From Pseudomonas sp. F(2018) (GTDB lineage: Bacteria; Pseudomonadota; Gammaproteobacteria; Pseudomonadales; Pseudomonadaceae), in the NCBI RefSeq assembly GCF_005508865.1, contig NZ_SCOM01000003.1, positions 186,001-250,000 of the forward strand: DNA of 64,000 nucleotides, given 5' to 3'. Positions 8,915-20,990 of the stretch are shown piece by piece. Numbering within the stretch: position 1 is the first letter of the stretch; every line of letters starts with the position of its first letter. A model generated the notes under the pieces. It saw only the letters and a list, made by a program, of their open reading frames with translations, searched no databases and was not told the DNA's origin. The translations under genes and the position numbers were made by a program.

Positions 8915-9106
8915 TCAGGGGCAGTCCTGCTGGGCGCTGCCGTCCACGGTGGGGTCACCGCTGCTCTGCACCTCGACCCGCTGATCGTCCTGGGTGGACG
9001 GCAGAATGATTTCCGGCGGGCTGAGCACCTCACAGGTGCTCGGGGCCTTGCCGCTGCAGCCGGCGAGGCCGGCCACACAGAGTAACAGGATGCTGAAGCT
9101 GCGCAT
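8915..9106 (-). CDS. Small lipoprotein, 63 residues
   Basis: The ATG at 9106 gives MRSFSILLLCVAGLAGCSG, a lipoprotein signal peptide with lipobox LAGC (Cys17). Only 46 mature residues follow, Pro/Gln/Asp-rich with two further cysteines and no known domain. It is 13 bases from the MliC-like gene and probably co-transcribed with pgk. Function is unknown. Confidence 0.7.
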   Translation of the reverse strand: MRSFSILLLCVAGLAGCSGKAPSTCEVLSPPEIILPSTQDDQRVEVQSSGDPTVDGSAQQDCP

Positions 9107-9178
9107 GACCGTGTTCCTTTCTCCGGGGTTCCTGTGCAAGGGACCGCGGAGCAAGGCGTTTGGTTTAGGCGCCCGCGC

Positions 9179-10339
9179 TTACTTGGCGCGCTGCTCCAGC
9201 ACTTCCACGGCCGGCAGGACCTTGCCCTCGACGAACTCGAGGAAGGCGCCACCACCGGTGGAGATATAGCTGATCTGCTCGTTCACGCCGTACTTGTCGA
9301 TGGCCGCCAGGGTGTCGCCGCCGCCGGCGATGGAGAACGCCGGGCTCTCGGCGATGGCCTGGGCCAGCACCTTGGTGCCGTTGCCGAACTGGTCGAACTC
9401 GAACACGCCGACCGGGCCGTTCCACAGGATGGTCTTCGACGACTTCAGCAGCTCGGCGAACTGCGCGGCAGTCTGCGGGCCAATGTCGAGGATCATGTCG
9501 TCGTCGGCCACGTCGGCGATGGCTTTCACGATCGCTTCGGCGTCTTCGGCGAAGGCCTTGGCCACCACCACGTCGACCGGCAGCGGCACGCTGACCTTGG
9601 CCGCGATGGCTTTGGCGGTGTCGACCAGATCGGCCTCGTACAGCGACTTGCCGACCTTGTAGCCCGCCGCGGCGAGGAAGGTGTTGGCGATGCCGCCGCC
9701 GACGATCAGCTGGTCGCAGATCTGGCTCAGGCTGTTCAGCACGTCGAGCTTGGTGGAGACCTTGGAACCGGCGACGATGGCGGCCATCGGGCGGGCCGGG
9801 TTGCCCAGGGCCTTGCCCAGGGCATCCAGCTCGGCGGCCAGCAGCGGGCCGGCGGCGGCGACCTTGGCGAACTTGGCCACGCCGTGGGTCGAGCCCTCGG
9901 CGCGGTGGGCGGTGCCGAAGGCGTCCATCACGAACACGTCGCACAGGGCGGCGTATTGCTGGGCCAGCTCGTCGGCGTTCTTCTTCTCGCCCTTGTTGAA
10001 GCGCACGTTCTCGAACAGCACCACTTCACCGGCCTTGACCTCGACGCCGCCCAGGTAGTCCTTGACCAGCGGCACTTCGCGGCCCAGGGCCTTGCTCAGG
10101 TACGCGGCCACCGGTGCCAGGCTGTTCTCCTCAGAGAACTCACCCTCGGTCGGACGCCCCAGGTGCGAGCAGACCATCACCGCCGCGCCCTTCTCCAGGG
10201 CCAGCTTGATGGTCGGCAGGGAGGCGAGGATGCGCGCGTCGCTCTTCACCACGCCGTCCTTCACCGGCACGTTGAGGTCTTCGCGGATCAGCACGCGCTT
10301 ACCGGCGAGGTCGAGGTCGGTCATCTTCAGAACGGTCAT
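9179..10339 (-). CDS. pgk: Phosphoglycerate kinase
   Basis: The enzyme has 386 residues ([21 protein letters not shown]). It transfers phosphate between 1,3-bisphosphoglycerate and ADP. Family landmarks in order: [25 protein letters not shown] (substrate-binding), [52 protein letters not shown], and the C-terminal nucleotide loop [10 protein letters not shown]. Length is typical. It is the middle gene of the tkt-epd-pgk-fba group, 24 bases after epd, so co-transcription is likely. Confidence 0.97.
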   Translation of the reverse strand: MTVLKMTDLDLAGKRVLIREDLNVPVKDGVVKSDARILASLPTIKLALEKGAAVMVCSHLGRPTEGEFSEENSLAPVAAYLSKALGREVPLVKDYLGGVEVKAGEVVLFENVRFNKGEKKNADELAQQYAALCDVFVMDAFGTAHRAEGSTHGVAKFAKVAAAGPLLAAELDALGKALGNPARPMAAIVAGSKVSTKLDVLNSLSQICDQLIVGGGIANTFLAAAGYKVGKSLYEADLVDTAKAIAAKVSVPLPVDVVVAKAFAEDAEAIVKAIADVADDDMILDIGPQTAAQFAELLKSSKTILWNGPVGVFEFDQFGNGTKVLAQAIAESPAFSIAGGGDTLAAIDKYGVNEQISYISTGGGAFLEFVEGKVLPAVEVLEQRAK

Positions 10340-10363
10340 GGTCAGTCCTTCACAAGGGGCTGG

Positions 10364-11410
10364 TTAGTTGGAAGTCGTGGAGACGGCGAGGAAGTGTTCC
10401 GCGACGTCGAGCATGCGGTTGGCGAAGCCCCATTCGTTGTCGAACCAGGCCAGCAGGTTGACCAGGCGCGGGCCGGACACACGGGTCTGGCTGCCGTCGA
10501 CGATGGCCGAATGGGCGTCGTGGTTGAAATCGCAGCTGGCGTGGGGCAGCTCGGTGTAGGCCAGCAGGCCCTTGAGCGGGCCGGCCTCGGCGGCCTGGCG
10601 CAGCACGCGATTGATCTCCTCGGCGGAGGTGTCGCGGGCGGTCTGCAGGGTGATGTCCAGGCACGAGACGTTGACCGTCGGCACGCGGATGGCCTTGGCC
10701 TGGATGCGCCCGGCCAGCTCCGGCAGCAGGCGCTCGATACCGCGGGCCAGGCCGGTGGATACCGGGATCACCGACTGGAAGGCCGAACGCGTGCGGCGCA
10801 GGTCTTCGTGGTGATAGGCGTCGATTACCGGCTGGTCGTTCATCGCGGAGTGAATGGTGGTGATGGAGACGTACTCCAGACCCACCGCCTCGTTGAGAAG
10901 TTTCAGCAGCGGCACGCCGCAGTTGGTGGTGCAGGAGGCGTTTGAGACCAAGGTCTCGCGGCCGCTCAGCTGCTGCTGGTTGACCCCGTAGACGATGGTG
11001 GCGTCGATGTCCGCCTCGCTGGCCATCGGCTGGGAGAACAGCACGCGTGGCGCGCCGGCCGCCAGGAAGCGCTCGGCATCGGCGCGGCTGTGGTAGACGC
11101 CGGAGCACTCCAGCACCAGGTCGATATCCAGGGCCGCCCAGTCGATGGCCTCCGGCGTGGCCTGGCGCAGCACCTTCACGCAGTCGCCATTGATATGCAG
11201 GCAGTCGCCATCGACCCGCACCTCGCCCGGGAAGCGGCCGTGGGTGGAGTCGAAGCGGGTCAGGTATTCGATGCTGGCCTGGTCGGCCAGGTCGTTCAGC
11301 GCGACTATCTCGAAACCGGCCGCGGCGCCGCGCTCATGCAAGGCGCGCAGCACGCAACGACCGATGCGGCCGTATCCGTTGAGGGCGACTTTATAGGGGC
11401 GTCTGGCCAT
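10364..11410 (-). CDS. epd: D-erythrose-4-phosphate dehydrogenase (GapB type)
   Basis: The product has 348 residues starting MARRPYKVALNGYGRIGRCV; it belongs to the GAPDH superfamily. The Rossmann NGYGRIGR is at residues 9-16 and the catalytic cysteine is in SNASCTTNCGVPLLKLLNE. NEWGFANRM is near the C-terminus. Placement with tkt and pgk, as in enterobacterial epd-pgk-fba, favours erythrose-4-phosphate oxidation to 4-phosphoerythronate, the first step of pyridoxal phosphate synthesis. A second GAPDH role cannot be excluded from sequence. The longer open frame reaching into tkt is an artefact. Confidence 0.92.
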   Translation of the reverse strand: MARRPYKVALNGYGRIGRCVLRALHERGAAAGFEIVALNDLADQASIEYLTRFDSTHGRFPGEVRVDGDCLHINGDCVKVLRQATPEAIDWAALDIDLVLECSGVYHSRADAERFLAAGAPRVLFSQPMASEADIDATIVYGVNQQQLSGRETLVSNASCTTNCGVPLLKLLNEAVGLEYVSITTIHSAMNDQPVIDAYHHEDLRRTRSAFQSVIPVSTGLARGIERLLPELAGRIQAKAIRVPTVNVSCLDITLQTARDTSAEEINRVLRQAAEAGPLKGLLAYTELPHASCDFNHDAHSAIVDGSQTRVSGPRLVNLLAWFDNEWGFANRMLDVAEHFLAVSTTSN

Positions 11411-11454
11411 GGCGGTTCTCGGCGCGGCCCCCTCAGGCGAGGGGGCCAGGCGCA

Positions 11455-13455
11455 TCAGGCGTCGAGCAGCTCTTCGGCGGTTTCCAGGATGTTGGCGACG
11501 GTGAAGCCGAACTCCTCGAACAGCGCCGGCGCCGGGGCGGACTCGCCGAAGGTGGTCATGCCGATGATGCGGCCTTCCAGGCCGACGTACTTGTACCAGT
11601 AGTCCGCGTGGGAGGCCTCGATGGCAATGCGCGCGCCGACCTGCAGCGGCAGCACGGCCTGCTTGTAGCCGGCATCCTGCTGGTCGAACACGGAGGTCGA
11701 CGGCATGGACACCACGCGGACCTTCTTGCCCTGCTCGGTCAGCTTGTCGAACGCCTGTACGGCCAGGCCGACTTCCGACCCGGTGGCGATCAGGATCAGT
11801 TCCGGCTCGCCGGCACAGTCTTTCAGCACATAGGCGCCACGGGCGATGTCGGCGACCTGCTGGGCTTCGCGCGCCTGGTGCGGCAGGTTCTGGCGGCTGA
11901 AGATCAGCGCGCTCGGGCCGTCGGCGCGCTCGATGGCGTACTTCCAGGCCACCGCGGACTCCACGGCGTCGGCCGGGCGCCAGGTGTCCAGGTTCGGCGT
12001 GCCACGCAGGCTGGCCAACTGCTCGATCGGCTGGTGGGTCGGGCCGTCTTCGCCCAGACCGATGGAGTCGTGGGTGAACACATAGAGCACGCGCTGTTTC
12101 ATCAGCGCGGACATGCGCACGGCGTTGCGCGCGTATTCCATGAAGATCAGGAAGGTCGCGCCGTACGGGATGAAACCGCCGTGCAGGGCGATGCCGTTCA
12201 TGATGGCGCTCATGCCGAACTCGCGCACGCCGTAGAACAGGTAGTTGCCGGCGGCATCGGTGGATTCCACGCCCTTGCAGCCCTTCCACAGGGTCAGGTT
12301 GGAGCCGGCCAGGTCGGCGGAGCCGCCGAGGAACTCCGGCAGCAGCGGGCCGAAGGCGTTCAACGCGTTCTGGCTGGCCTTGCGGCTGGCAATGGTCTCG
12401 CCCTTGGCGGCGACTTCCTGCACGTAGGCGGCGGACTTCTCGGCGAAATCGGCCGGCAGCTCGCCAGCCAGGCGGCGCTTGAGCTCGGCAGCCAGTTCCG
12501 GGTGGGCGGCGGCGTAGGCAGCGAATTTGTCGTTCCACGCAGCCTCGCGGGCGGCGCCGGCTTCCTTGGCGTCCCACTCGGCGTAGATTTCCGAGGGGAT
12601 CTCGAACGGGCCGTGGTTCCAGTTCAGCGCGGCGCGGGTGGCGGCGATCTCGTCGTTACCCAGCGGGGCGCCGTGGCACTCTTCCTTGCCGCCCTTGTTC
12701 GGCGAACCGAAGCCGATCACGGTCTTGCAGCAGATCAGGGTCGGGCGGTCGCTGGTCTTGCGCGCGGTCTCGATGGCAATCTTGATCTCGTCGGCGTCAT
12801 GGCCGTCGACATTGCGGATCACCTGCCAGCCGTAGGCCTCGAAGCGCGCAGGGGTGTCGTCGGTGAACCAGCCATGGACTTCGCCATCGATGGAGATGCC
12901 GTTGTCGTCGTAGAAGGCGACCAGCTTGCCCAGGCCCAGGGTACCGGCCAGCGAGCAGACTTCATGGCTGATGCCTTCCATCATGCAGCCATCGCCGAGG
13001 AAGGCGTAGGTGAAGTGGTCGACCACTTCATGACCCGGACGGTTGAACTGGGCGGCCAGCACCTTCTCGGCGATGGCGAAGCCGACGGCGTTGGCGATGC
13101 CCTGGCCCAGCGGGCCGGTGGTGGTCTCGACGCCCGGGGTATAGCCGTACTCCGGATGGCCCGGGGTGCGGCTGTGCAGCTGGCGGAACTGCTTGAGGTC
13201 GTCGATGCCCAGGTCGTAGCCGGTCAGGTGCAGCAGCGAGTAGATCAGCATCGAGCCGTGGCCGTTGGACAGCACGAAGCGGTCGCGGTCGGCCCAGTTC
13301 GGGTTGCTCGGGTTGTGCTGCAGGAAGTCGCGCCACAGCACTTCGGCGATGTCCGCCATGCCCATCGGGGCACCGGGGTGGCCGCTGTTGGCTTTCTGCA
13401 CAGCATCCATGCTGAGGGCACGAATGGCATTGGCACGCTCACGACGGCTGGGCAT
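11455..13455 (-). CDS. tkt: Transketolase
   Basis: The enzyme has 666 residues ([19 protein letters not shown]). It is thiamine-diphosphate dependent and moves two-carbon units between sugar phosphates. Landmarks: [33 protein letters not shown], the ThDP motif [13 protein letters not shown] with [11 protein letters not shown], then [19 protein letters not shown] with its substrate His. Full length for the family. It is the first gene of the block running tkt-epd-pgk-(lipoproteins)-fba on the minus strand, 44 bases before epd. Confidence 0.97.
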   Translation of the reverse strand: MPSRRERANAIRALSMDAVQKANSGHPGAPMGMADIAEVLWRDFLQHNPSNPNWADRDRFVLSNGHGSMLIYSLLHLTGYDLGIDDLKQFRQLHSRTPGHPEYGYTPGVETTTGPLGQGIANAVGFAIAEKVLAAQFNRPGHEVVDHFTYAFLGDGCMMEGISHEVCSLAGTLGLGKLVAFYDDNGISIDGEVHGWFTDDTPARFEAYGWQVIRNVDGHDADEIKIAIETARKTSDRPTLICCKTVIGFGSPNKGGKEECHGAPLGNDEIAATRAALNWNHGPFEIPSEIYAEWDAKEAGAAREAAWNDKFAAYAAAHPELAAELKRRLAGELPADFAEKSAAYVQEVAAKGETIASRKASQNALNAFGPLLPEFLGGSADLAGSNLTLWKGCKGVESTDAAGNYLFYGVREFGMSAIMNGIALHGGFIPYGATFLIFMEYARNAVRMSALMKQRVLYVFTHDSIGLGEDGPTHQPIEQLASLRGTPNLDTWRPADAVESAVAWKYAIERADGPSALIFSRQNLPHQAREAQQVADIARGAYVLKDCAGEPELILIATGSEVGLAVQAFDKLTEQGKKVRVVSMPSTSVFDQQDAGYKQAVLPLQVGARIAIEASHADYWYKYVGLEGRIIGMTTFGESAPAPALFEEFGFTVANILETAEELLDA

Positions 13456-13596
13456 CGCTGAATCTCCTGCGGGGGCTACTTCTAGAAGAAGGGGGCGGTA
13501 AAAAGGCGCGTATTTTCGCCCAGCCGGGTGCTCAGGGGCAATGACAGATGGTCGAACGCCCGCGCAGATCGGCGAAAAGCGTGCCGAAACGCCCCC

Positions 13597-14745
13597 TCAG
13601 TCCGCCGTGAACACCCCATGGGCCGGCGCGTTCGGCCCGCTCAGGCAGGGCGCCTCGAACAGCTCGCCATGCCAGACACCACGCAGGGTGCGCTGCAGCA
13701 CCAGCAGCCAGACCGCCGCCAGCTGCACCGCCAGCATCAGGCCGACCAGGGCGAAGAAGCGCAGCTCGGTCAGGCGCTCCAGCTCGAAGGTGGCCAGGGT
13801 GAATACCCCCAGCGGGAAAGTGAAGCCCCACCAGCCCAGGTTGAACGGCATGTTGTCGCGGATGTAGTGGCGGGTGAAGAAGATCGCCGTGACCAGCCAC
13901 CACAAGCCGGCACCCCACAGCGCCAGGCCGCCGACCAGGCTCAGGCCGCTGGCCACCTCGGCGGCTCCGGCCATGGCCGTGCCGGCGAAGGCGGCCGGGG
14001 CATCCTGGCCCATGGTCAGCAGGCCCAGGCAGCCGGTGGCCAGCGGGCCGAGCGGCAGCCAACTGGTGGCGGCGAAATCGGTATCGGGCAGCTTGTGCAG
14101 GGCCAGGCGCAGCAGCACCAGGGTGATCAGCGAGAAGGCCAGGGACAGCGACATGCCCCACAGCACGAAACCGACCGCCAGCATCAGCCGCGCCGAAGCC
14201 GGATCGAGGTAAGGTGCCAGGCCACCGGCCGCACCGGCCGCCACCTCGGGCGCGACGATGGGCAGCAGCCAAACGGCAGTCATCTTCTCCAGCGCATGAC
14301 TCTGCCGGGTGAACATCAGGTAGGGCACCAGCAACGCGCTACCCAGCGCCATGGCCGCATCCAGCCACCACAGCACATGCGCCAGCGCGTACACGCCCTC
14401 GCCCCAGCGCGCGGGACCGAACTGCACCAGCCCACCGATCAGCATGGCCAGGCCCATGGGAATGGCGCCGAGGAACATCGACTGCACCGGGTGCAGCAGC
14501 ATCGGCCAGACCGTATCGCGGTGCAGCAGCACGCGGCTGAGGAACAGCAGGCTGAACAGGGCGAACAGCACCACACCGAACAGCCACAGCGCCTCGGCCA
14601 GGGCCATCTGCCCCGGCAGGGTCCACGGCAGGTGAGCGACCACCAGGGCCAGCACACCGGTACCCATGGTCATGGCGAACCAGTTGGGCGTGAAGTGGCG
14701 AACGAAGGCCCAGGGCTCGGGCAGACGGGTAAAGGGGCGCGGCAT
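13597..14745 (-). CDS. TDT/SLAC1-family transporter (TehA/Mae1-like)
   Basis: The protein has 382 residues starting MPRPFTRLPEPWAFVRHFTP; a further upstream start at 14832 is unlikely. About ten hydrophobic helices and the conserved N-terminal FTPNWFAMTMGTGVLALVV place it in the tellurite-resistance/dicarboxylate transporter family, which includes malate carriers, sulfite exporters and SLAC1 anion channels. It sits in the inner membrane. It is divergent from a LysR regulator with a 111-base gap holding a LysR-type box. The substrate is undetermined; sulfite or organic acid efflux are the reasonable options. Confidence 0.88.
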   Translation of the reverse strand: MPRPFTRLPEPWAFVRHFTPNWFAMTMGTGVLALVVAHLPWTLPGQMALAEALWLFGVVLFALFSLLFLSRVLLHRDTVWPMLLHPVQSMFLGAIPMGLAMLIGGLVQFGPARWGEGVYALAHVLWWLDAAMALGSALLVPYLMFTRQSHALEKMTAVWLLPIVAPEVAAGAAGGLAPYLDPASARLMLAVGFVLWGMSLSLAFSLITLVLLRLALHKLPDTDFAATSWLPLGPLATGCLGLLTMGQDAPAAFAGTAMAGAAEVASGLSLVGGLALWGAGLWWLVTAIFFTRHYIRDNMPFNLGWWGFTFPLGVFTLATFELERLTELRFFALVGLMLAVQLAAVWLLVLQRTLRGVWHGELFEAPCLSGPNAPAHGVFTAD

Positions 14746-14799
14746 GGGGATTTCCGAAAGACAGACAAGCGAGGCGCCAAGGCTAGGGAAGCGCTTGCC

Positions 14800-14816
14800 A
14801 TATGAAAAATACATAT
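14800..14816. promoter_or_regulatory. LysR-type operator candidate
   Basis: ATATG-N7-CATAT is an inverted repeat containing the T-N11-A core typical of LysR-type regulators. It lies in the 111-base gap between the divergent transporter and LysR genes, 41 bases before the regulator start. It is also markedly more AT-rich than its surroundings. Confidence 0.5.
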
Positions 14817-14856
14817 TCAGCATGATCTGCATGCCTTCTCTTTATGTGTATGTACG

Positions 14857-15747
14857 ATGAACCTGCATCACCTCAAGGTCTTCCTCGCCGTCGCCGAGGC
14901 CGGCAGCATCAGCGCCGGCGCCCAGCGCCTGCATATCAGCCAGCCGGCGGTGACCCGCGAGATTCGCGACCTGGAGGCCAGCCTCGGCCTGGCCCTGTTC
15001 GATCGCCACCCCCGCGGCGTGAGGCCGACCGAGGGCGGCCAGCGCCTGCTGCAGTTCGCCGAGCGCATCTTCGCCCTGGAGCAGGCGGCCGAGCGCGACC
15101 TGCGCGACTACGCCAACCTCAGCCACGGCGAGCTGTACCTGGGCGCCAGCGCCACTCTCGGCGCCTACCTGTTGCCACCGCTGCTGAACCGCTTCCGCCG
15201 CCTGCATCCGCAGGTGTTCGTCGACCTGCGGGTGAGCAACACCCATGAAGTCACCCAGCAACTGGACGACGGCAGCATCGCCCTGGGCTTCGTCGAAGGC
15301 CCCTTCGCCCAGGACGACTACGCCTGCCACCGCCTGGCCCGCGACCGGCTGCTGCCGGTGGTCGGCCCCGCCCACCCGCTGGCCGGGCGCCGCGGCCTGC
15401 ATGGCCGCGACCTGCAGGAGCACGACCTGTACCTGCGCGAGCCCGGCTCCGGCGCCCGCGCCAGCATCGAGCAGGCGTACCGCGAGCACGGCCTGCGGGC
15501 CGAGGCGCGCATGGCCATCGGCGGCACCGAAGCGCTCAAGCGCCTGATCGCCGGCGGCCATGGCATCGCCTGGCTGTCGCAACTGGTGGTCGAGGACGAA
15601 CTGGCCGATGGCCGCCTGGTGCGCCTGGACGTGCGTGACCTGCAGATCGAGCGCGACCTGCATATGCTCTGGCGCCGCGACGCCCAGCTGAGCCCGGCAC
15701 CTGCCGCCTTCCTGGAGCTCCTGACAGGCAATATCAAAACTTTTTGA
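14857..15747 (+). CDS. LysR-family transcriptional regulator
   Basis: The regulator has 296 residues. An N-terminal winged HTH (MNLHHLKVFLAVAEAGSISA, then AQRLHISQPAVTREIRDLE, residues 1-60) precedes a periplasmic-binding-like effector domain (about 90-290) with ASATLGAYLLPPLL and GFVEGPF. The effector domain resembles the CysL/CbbR group. It is divergent from the TDT transporter, so it most likely autoregulates and controls that gene. The last codons and stop (TGA at 15745-15747) lie inside the 24-bp palindrome that precedes the next gene. Confidence 0.93.
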   Translation: MNLHHLKVFLAVAEAGSISAGAQRLHISQPAVTREIRDLEASLGLALFDRHPRGVRPTEGGQRLLQFAERIFALEQAAERDLRDYANLSHGELYLGASATLGAYLLPPLLNRFRRLHPQVFVDLRVSNTHEVTQQLDDGSIALGFVEGPFAQDDYACHRLARDRLLPVVGPAHPLAGRRGLHGRDLQEHDLYLREPGSGARASIEQAYREHGLRAEARMAIGGTEALKRLIAGGHGIAWLSQLVVEDELADGRLVRLDVRDLQIERDLHMLWRRDAQLSPAPAAFLELLTGNIKTF

Positions 15748-15752
15748 TATTG
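15729..15752. promoter_or_regulatory. Perfect 24-bp palindrome, probable ArsR-type operator
   Basis: CAATATCAAAA-CT-TTTTGATATTG is a perfect inverted repeat with 11-bp arms. It ends 41 bases before the ArsR-methyltransferase gene and overlaps the stop codon of the LysR gene. ArsR dimers bind AT-rich inverted repeats of this kind. Autoregulation of the regulator-metK operon is the simplest reading. An alternative role as a weak terminator of the LysR gene is less likely because the stem is AT-rich. Confidence 0.6.
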
Positions 15753-15793
15753 CTGTTGCTGGATGAAAAGTGAGCGACTAGACTGCCGCCTCT

Positions 15794-16789
15794 ATGAATA
15801 TGCGCGTGCCCCAGCTCCGTTTCGAGCCAGCCGATGAGCTCGCCGCCCTGTGCAAGGCCGGCGGCGACCCGCTGCGCCTGAACGTGCTGCGTGCGCTGGC
15901 CAACGACTCGTTCGGCGTACTGGAACTGGCGCAGATCTTCGCCATCGGCCAGTCGGGCATGAGCCACCACCTCAAGGTGCTGGCCCAGGCCGGTCTGGTG
16001 GCCACACGGCGCGAAGGCAATGCGGTGTTCTACCGCCGCGCCCTGCCCCAGGGCGAGCTGCTCGGCGGTGCCTTGCATGCCGCGCTGCTGCAGGAAGTCG
16101 AAGAGCTGCAGCTGCCGGGCGACGTGCAACAGCGCATCGCCGCCGTGCACGCCCAGCGCGCTGCGGCCAGCCGCGACTTCTTCGCCAAGACGGCGGACAA
16201 GTTCCAGGCCCAGCAGGACCTGATCGCCGGCCTGCCGCAGTACCGCGACAGCGTGCTGGCCCTGCTCGATGCACTGAATTTCGCGCCGGGCAGCACGGCG
16301 CTGGAAGTTGGCCCCGGCGACGGCGGTTTCCTCCCCGAGCTGGCGCGCCGCTTCGGCAACGTGGTGGCGCTGGACAACAGCGCGGCGATGCTGGAGCTGG
16401 CCCGCCAGCGCTGCGAACAAGAACAACTGGGCAATGTCGAGCTGCAGCTCGCCGATGCCCTGAACGACGAGATCGGCGCCGCCGACTGCGTGGTGGTGAA
16501 CATGGTCCTGCACCATTTCGCCGCCCCGGCCGAGGCGCTGAAGCAGCTGGCCCGCTTGGTGAAGAACGGCGGCAGCCTGCTGGTGACCGAGTTGTGCAGC
16601 CATGACCAGAGTTGGGCCAGGACGGCCTGCGGCGATCTCTGGCTCGGCTTCGAACAGGAAGATCTGGCCCGCTGGGCCGATGCCGCGGGGCTCACGCCCG
16701 GCGAGAGCCTCTATGTGGGCCTCAAGAACGGCTTTCAGATTCAGGTACGGCACTTCGCCAAGCCGGATGCGAAGCAAAACCAGGAATGA
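15794..16789 (+). CDS. ArsR-family regulator fused to SAM-dependent methyltransferase domain
   Basis: The protein has 331 residues. Residues 15-95 form an ArsR winged HTH (LRLNVLRALANDSFGVLELAQI, GQSGMSHHLKVLAQAGLV). Residues 145-300 form a class I methyltransferase fold with the SAM loop ALEVGPGDGGFLPELA and VVVNMVLHHFAAPAEALKQ. Fused regulators of this build have been described as SahR-like S-adenosylhomocysteine sensors; the methyltransferase domain probably serves for ligand binding. It is 13 bases before metK, so the two are one operon, presumably controlled through the palindrome at 15729-15752. The SAH ligand is inference. Confidence 0.88.
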   Translation: MNMRVPQLRFEPADELAALCKAGGDPLRLNVLRALANDSFGVLELAQIFAIGQSGMSHHLKVLAQAGLVATRREGNAVFYRRALPQGELLGGALHAALLQEVEELQLPGDVQQRIAAVHAQRAAASRDFFAKTADKFQAQQDLIAGLPQYRDSVLALLDALNFAPGSTALEVGPGDGGFLPELARRFGNVVALDNSAAMLELARQRCEQEQLGNVELQLADALNDEIGAADCVVVNMVLHHFAAPAEALKQLARLVKNGGSLLVTELCSHDQSWARTACGDLWLGFEQEDLARWADAAGLTPGESLYVGLKNGFQIQVRHFAKPDAKQNQE

Positions 16790-16802
16790 ATAGGATTTTG
16801 AA

Positions 16803-17993
16803 ATGAGCGAATACTCCCTGTTTACCTCCGAGTCCGTGTCCGAAGGCCATCCGGACAAGATCGCCGACCAGATTTCCGATGCCGTCCTCGACGCCATCAT
16901 CGCCCAGGACAAGCACGCCCGCGTGGCCGTGGAAACCCTGGTCAAGACCGGCGTCGCCATCGTCGCCGGTGAAGTCACCACCAGCGCCTGGGTCGACCTC
17001 GAGCAGATCGTCCGCGACGTGATCTGCGACATCGGCTACACCAGCTCCGACGTCGGTTTCGACGGCGCCACCTGCGGCGTGATGAACATCATTGGCAAGC
17101 AGTCCCCGGACATCAACCAGGGTGTCGACCGCGCCAAGCCGGAAGACCAGGGTGCCGGCGACCAGGGCCTGATGTTCGGCTACGCCAGCAACGAAACCGA
17201 CGTGCTGATGCCGGCACCGATCCGCTTCTCCCACGCCCTGGTCGAGCGCCAGGCCGAAGCGCGCAAGTCCGGTCTGCTGACCTGGCTGCGCCCGGACGCC
17301 AAGTCCCAGGTCACCTGCCAGTACGAAAACGGCAAGGTGGTCGGCATCGACGCCGTGGTGCTGTCCACCCAGCACAACCCGGAAGTGTCCCTGGCTGACC
17401 TGCGTGAAGGCGTGATGGAGTTGATCATCAAGCACGCCCTGCCAGCCGAGCTGCTGCACAAGGACACCCAGTTCCACATCAACCCGACCGGCAACTTCGT
17501 GATCGGCGGCCCGGTGGGCGACTGCGGTCTGACCGGCCGCAAGATCATCGTCGACTCCTATGGCGGCATGGCCCGTCACGGCGGCGGCGCCTTCTCCGGC
17601 AAGGATCCATCCAAGGTCGACCGTTCGGCTGCCTACGCCGGCCGTTACGTGGCCAAGAACATCGTCGCCGCCGGCCTGGCCGACCGCTGCGAGATTCAGG
17701 TGTCCTACGCCATCGGCGTGGCCCAGCCGACCTCCATCTCGATCAACACCTTCGGCACCCACAAGATCGCCGAAGACAAGATCATCAAGCTGGTGCGTGA
17801 GGTGTTCGACCTGCGTCCGTACGCCATCACCAAGATGCTCAACCTGCTGCACCCGATGTACCAGGAGACCGCGGCCTACGGCCACTTCGGCCGCACCCCG
17901 CAGCAGAAGACCGTCGGCGACGACAGCTTCAGCACCTTCACCTGGGAGAAGACCGACAAGGTCGCCGACCTGCGCGCCGCTGCCGGCCTGTAA
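16803..17993 (+). CDS. metK: S-adenosylmethionine synthetase
   Basis: The enzyme has 396 residues and makes SAM from methionine and ATP. Hallmarks: [19 protein letters not shown] at the N-terminus, [14 protein letters not shown] (methionine and ATP contacts), [14 protein letters not shown] sequence [20 protein letters not shown], and the P-loop-like [19 protein letters not shown]. Cytoplasmic tetramer in the family. Directly downstream of the SAH-sensor-like regulator and followed by a strong terminator. Confidence 0.98.
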   Translation: MSEYSLFTSESVSEGHPDKIADQISDAVLDAIIAQDKHARVAVETLVKTGVAIVAGEVTTSAWVDLEQIVRDVICDIGYTSSDVGFDGATCGVMNIIGKQSPDINQGVDRAKPEDQGAGDQGLMFGYASNETDVLMPAPIRFSHALVERQAEARKSGLLTWLRPDAKSQVTCQYENGKVVGIDAVVLSTQHNPEVSLADLREGVMELIIKHALPAELLHKDTQFHINPTGNFVIGGPVGDCGLTGRKIIVDSYGGMARHGGGAFSGKDPSKVDRSAAYAGRYVAKNIVAAGLADRCEIQVSYAIGVAQPTSISINTFGTHKIAEDKIIKLVREVFDLRPYAITKMLNLLHPMYQETAAYGHFGRTPQQKTVGDDSFSTFTWEKTDKVADLRAAAGL

Positions 17994-18009
17994 GGTTATC
18001 CCGCAATGC

Positions 18010-18038
18010 AAAAAGCCCCGCCTAGTGCGGGGCTTTTT
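18010..18038 (+). terminator. Rho-independent terminator after metK
   Basis: A perfect 12-bp stem AAAAAGCCCCGC / GCGGGGCTTTTT has a five-base loop and ends in a T-run 45 bases after the metK stop. Confidence 0.9.
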
Positions 18039-18116
18039 GTTGGGGCTCAGAAATGGAAGGAGAAACCGAAGCCGGTGCCGGCAAAGCGCAGGGCGCTAGC
18101 TGCGGACAGAGGCTAG

Positions 18117-20263
<2,147 letters not shown>

Positions 20264-20325
20264 CGTTACGACTGGCTGGGAACGGAGGGCGACAGTATTG
20301 CCACTCTCCGCCCCGCGGCCAAGGG

Positions 20326-20730
20326 TTAGGATGCCGCAGCCTGCTCCGGGAAGCGGTCGCGGATGTAGCTGATCTGGGTCTTGCCATGGGGCGTCGCCAG
20401 GCCTTCCGCATCCACGTTGACGAACACCAGCTTGTCGATGGTCAGGATGCTCTTGCGGGTGATCTTGTTGCGCACCTCGCAACGCAGGGTCAGCGAGGTG
20501 CGACCGAACTCGGTGGCGGTGATGCCCAGCTCGATGATGTCGCCCTGGCGCGCCGAGCTGACGAAGTTGATCTCGGAGATCAGCTTGGTCACCACCTTCT
20601 GGCTGTCGAGCTGGATGATGGCGTAGATCGCCGCCTCCTCGTCGATCCACTTCAGCAGGCTGCCGCCGAACAAGGTGCCGTTGGGGTTGAGATCTTCGGG
20701 TTTCACCCATTTGCGTGTGTGGAATTTCAT
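20326..20730 (-). CDS. Acyl-CoA thioesterase, hotdog fold (YciA-like)
   Basis: The enzyme has 134 residues beginning MKFHTRKWVKPEDLNPNGTL. The hotdog core shows NPNGTLFGGSLLKWIDEEAA (conserved Asn-Gly and catalytic Asp/Glu on the hotdog helix), then ISEINFVSSARQGDIIELG. This matches the YciA/BFIT acyl-CoA thioesterases, which hydrolyse acyl-CoAs in the cytoplasm. It is divergent from ahcY across a 308-base gap that carries the ahcY promoter and riboswitch. Confidence 0.88.
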   Translation of the reverse strand: MKFHTRKWVKPEDLNPNGTLFGGSLLKWIDEEAAIYAIIQLDSQKVVTKLISEINFVSSARQGDIIELGITATEFGRTSLTLRCEVRNKITRKSILTIDKLVFVNVDAEGLATPHGKTQISYIRDRFPEQAAAS

Positions 20731-20842
20731 CGCCACTTCTCCTGTCTGGTCGGTCAGTTTCGAGCGACAGGATGAACCGTAACGGCGCCGATTTCCCGGC
20801 AAGGTTTTCAATCGTCCCGATAGAAGCGCGCGACGGAAGACC

Positions 20843-20871
20843 TTGGGCAACGCCGTCAGGCTGGCTATAAT
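20843..20871 (+). promoter_or_regulatory. Sigma-70 promoter of ahcY
   Basis: A -35 TTGGGC (20843-20848) and a consensus -10 TATAAT (20866-20871) are separated by 17 bases. Transcription would begin near 20878, about 40 bases before the riboswitch fold. Confidence 0.75.
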
Positions 20872-20915
20872 CGCCGGGCTTCACGCGATCGGCTCAGCCC
20901 GGTCGTGCCCGCCAC

Positions 20916-20990
20916 CTGTCCGAGGGGCGCTGCAGCAGACGAAAGCCCCATGTGGCTTTCACCTGTCAGGCTCGGATGGGGCGTTAACCA
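20916..20990 (+). ncRNA. S-adenosylhomocysteine (SAH) riboswitch
   Basis: The leader of ahcY contains the SAH-riboswitch signature CCGAGGGGCGCTGCAGC (20920-20936), with the closing CAGGCTCGG at 20967-20975 forming helix P1 (CCGAG/CTCGG). An internal hairpin GAAAGCC / GGCTTTC sits at 20941-20960, and ATGGGGCG downstream is available for the pseudoknot. In this class SAH binding turns expression on, by freeing the ribosome site or preventing termination. Here the start codon is about 50 bases after the aptamer, which favours control of translation. Confidence 0.92.

Noticed and set aside
10364..12577. One long minus-strand frame seeming to fuse part of the tkt region with epd
   Set aside because: The N-terminal part is an out-of-frame shadow of tkt; the real epd starts at MARRPYKVALNGYGRIG (11410).
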